Shown here piece after piece: positions 5,182-6,225 of a stretch of 6,225 bases of DNA. A program made the position numbers and the translations under genes. Numbering within the stretch: position 1 is the stretch's first letter; the number at the start of each line of letters is the position of its first letter. The notes under the pieces were generated by a model. It had not been told where the DNA came from and did no database searches. It worked only from the letters and a program-made list of their open reading frames with translations. The DNA lies in contig JAHFIK010000011.1 of NCBI GenBank assembly GCA_023246415.1, positions 20,427 to 26,651 on the forward strand, given 5' to 3'. Source of the DNA: Candidatus Uhrbacteria bacterium (GTDB lineage Bacteria > Patescibacteriota > Patescibacteriia > 2-12-FULL-60-25).

Positions 5182-5814
5182 TTATCTCTCAATAAACAGC
5201 TCTTCTTTCGAGAGTCGAACTTTTGGATATTTTTGTGCCTTGTCTTCCGGGGAGCGATAGCCAAGCGCGAGTGAAACGCGCGCATGTAATCCGAGCGGGG
5301 TCAGGCCAAGGATTTCATCGAATTTGTCTTTATCAAATCCTTCCATCGGTGTGGCATCGATGCGGTGTTCTGCGGCGGTCGCGAGCGCGATGCCGAGCGC
5401 GATGTATGTTTGACACGCGTTCCAATGTTCCTGTTCTTCATCGGAACGGGAATGGATAGACCCTAAGAGCATCTGCCGATAGGGTTCAAAGGCTTCTGCG
5501 GTCGTACCTTGCGCCTTGATTGTTTCTTCGGCAAAGCGATTCACATAAGCATCATCCATTTTTTTGATGGTGCAGAGGACGAAGAGATCTGAGGCATCCG
5601 TGAACTGAGCCTGATTCCATGCCACAGCTTTTAGCTGTTCGCGAATCGCGGGGTTTGTAACATGGATAAACTTGTACGGCTGGAATCCAAAGGAAGACGG
5701 CGCGAGCCGCATGGCTTCCATGAGTAGGTCGAGTGTTTCTTTGGGGAGCTTGCGAGTCGCGTCATACCGTTTGGTCGCATAGCGCCAGTTGAGGTTTTCG
5801 AGGGTGGAGGACAT
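5182..5814 (-). CDS. NfsB-type FMN-dependent NAD(P)H nitroreductase (210 aa)
   Basis: A cytoplasmic flavoenzyme expected to bind FMN as a homodimer and reduce nitroaromatics, quinones or similar electrophiles with NAD(P)H. The sequence parallels E. coli NfsB end to end: RYATKRYDATRKL at 11-23 (FMN-phosphate-binding Arg/Lys), PSSFGFQPYKFI at 39-50 (the NfsB PSSTNSQPWHFI segment), MDDAYV at 86-91, ATPMEGFDKDKFDEILGL at 154-171 and LALGYRSPEDKAQKYPKVRL at 182-201. Its 210 residues are close to NfsB (217). It diverges from an HxlR-type regulator at 6057, a common arrangement for redox-stress reductases. TATATC (complement of 5834-5839) is a possible -10, but the -35 is poor, and no Shine-Dalgarno sequence precedes the ATG. 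Exact substrate is unknown. Confidence 0.9.
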   Translation of the reverse strand: MSSTLENLNWRYATKRYDATRKLPKETLDLLMEAMRLAPSSFGFQPYKFIHVTNPAIREQLKAVAWNQAQFTDASDLFVLCTIKKMDDAYVNRFAEETIKAQGTTAEAFEPYRQMLLGSIHSRSDEEQEHWNACQTYIALGIALATAAEHRIDATPMEGFDKDKFDEILGLTPLGLHARVSLALGYRSPEDKAQKYPKVRLSKEELFIER

Positions 5815-5833
5815 AGAGATCGTGATCAGGGAT

Positions 5834-5862
5834 GATATAGTGATGATGACATGGAAGCTTTA
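5834..5862 (-). promoter_or_regulatory. Weak promoter candidate for the nitroreductase gene
   Basis: On the - strand TATATC (5839 to 5834) would start transcription near 5827, giving a leader of about 13 nt before the ATG at 5814. At 17-bp spacing the -35 position reads TAAAGC, a poor match. A weak core promoter would suit a gene that is repressed or activated by a neighbouring regulator. Confidence 0.3.
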
Positions 5863-5881
5863 GAATGTAAAGTAATTGCAG

Positions 5882-5970
5882 GGGCGTAGGTTGTGGTTGC
5901 GTGGTTGCGTAGGGTCGTCCGGCCGGATCGACGGTACGGCGGTCGCGACCTCCGTACCGACGCAACGATC
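5882..5970. repeat. Tandem units plus nested palindromes in the nitroreductase/HxlR spacer
   Basis: The left part repeats 8-bp units (GTTGCGTG at 5896-5903, GTTGCGTA at 5904-5911), with one inverse copy ACGCAAC at 5960-5966. Between them lie the perfect palindrome TCCGGCCGGA (5918-5927) and a 28-bp dyad at 5932-5959: CGGTACGG, one mismatch, the palindrome GGTCGCGACC, one mismatch, CCGTACCG. This resembles the other three spacer elements but with an eroded right arm. The 28-bp dyad may instead be an operator of the divergent HxlR-type regulator. Confidence 0.7.
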
Positions 5971-5980
5971 CCTCAGTTCT

Positions 5981-5997
5981 TCGGGACAGGCTCCCGA
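5981..5997. repeat. Small stem-loop upstream of the HxlR gene
   Basis: TCGGGA (5981-5986) pairs with TCCCGA (5992-5997) around a CAGGC loop. No T-run follows. It lies 60 bp before the regulator start and adds to the dyad cluster of this spacer. Confidence 0.45.
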
Positions 5998-6056
5998 CGC
6001 TCGATGCGACAAGACGTCCTTTCCCAATTCCCGAATCCGCTATACGATGCTGCCAT

Positions 6057-6225
6057 ATGACGCGACGTTTGAAGGAGGTGTGTCACAAGGGGATGTGCCC
6101 GATCGCCGTCGTCGTCGACCTGGTCGGCGATGCGTGGACATTGCTTATTATACGCGATTTATTTCAGGGTCCGCGCAGATTCGGGGATCTGGAGGTCTCA
6201 CTGGAGGGGATCAGCACCCGAACAC
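6057..6225 (+). CDS. HxlR-family winged-helix transcriptional regulator, partial (cut by window end)
   Basis: The first 56 codons are present and the frame runs off the right edge. The product matches the HxlR DNA-binding domain start: Cys14-Pro-Ile-Ala, then LVGDAWTLLIIRDLFQGPRRFGDL (22-45) and LEGISTRT, the segment leading into the recognition helix. In family members such as YodB and HypR the N-terminal cysteine next to Pro is the redox-sensing thiol; it is retained here, and Cys9 is an additional one. No Shine-Dalgarno sequence lies before the ATG at 6057. TATACG (6041-6046) could be a -10 giving a very short leader. Its divergent position next to the nitroreductase suggests it controls that gene and perhaps itself. 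Confidence 0.88.
   Translation, partial: MTRRLKEVCHKGMCPIAVVVDLVGDAWTLLIIRDLFQGPRRFGDLEVSLEGISTRT

Noticed and set aside
6072..6095. Alternative HxlR start at the ATG at 6093 using AAGGAGG at 6072-6078
   Set aside because: The 14-bp spacing is too long, and the start would fall directly at the conserved Cys-Pro motif, removing the usual N-terminal residues.
1..6225. Insertion sequence, prophage or recoded (TGA = Gly) genome
   Set aside because: No transposase, integrase or phage gene is present, and TGA is used as a normal stop by several clear genes.

Overview
This window looks like bacterial chromosomal DNA with moderate GC, using the standard stop codons: TGA ends the HD-domain, SPFH and other frames. 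It carries short transcription units separated by structured spacers. Several genes lack a clear Shine-Dalgarno sequence. The mix of small enzymes, one large SPFH membrane protein and hairpin-rich spacers would fit a Candidate Phyla Radiation (Patescibacteria) genome. That placement is a low-confidence inference; no rRNA or other marker gene is present.

Layout. Positions 1-714 hold no convincing protein gene. They contain a good sigma70-type promoter pointing left out of the window (81-109), a perfect 35-bp-arm inverted repeat (121-197), a chain of about seven stem-loops that may be a leftward non-coding RNA (about 199-505), a second inverted repeat made of 8-bp units (571-647), and a terminator (654-680). 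Positions 715-1630 are a probable leftward two-gene operon: a thiamine-triphosphatase-like CYTH phosphohydrolase followed by a 70-residue acidic protein of unknown function. A third inverted repeat (1665-1745) separates it from a rightward HD-domain phosphohydrolase (1759-2718). After a 209-bp spacer with three small palindromes and a promoter comes a 709-residue SPFH/flotillin-like membrane protein (2928-5057), closed by a strong terminator (5099-5142). A leftward NfsB-type nitroreductase (5182-5814) and a rightward HxlR-family regulator cut off by the window end (6057-6225) diverge from a spacer with a fourth tandem-unit and palindrome cluster (5882-5997).

How the parts may work together. 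The nitroreductase/HxlR arrangement matches known redox-sensing pairs (YodB-YodC in Bacillus subtilis, HypR-HypO in Staphylococcus aureus), and the regulator keeps the Cys-Pro motif. CYTH and HD proteins are both metal-dependent phosphohydrolases transcribed from one shared spacer, so a joint role in phosphate-ester metabolism is possible but unproven. The most unusual signals are the family of spacer hairpins built from 7-8 bp tandem units, the multi-stem RNA candidate, the four-fold repeated N-terminal half of the SPFH protein, and the loss of the signature lysine in the CYTH motif.
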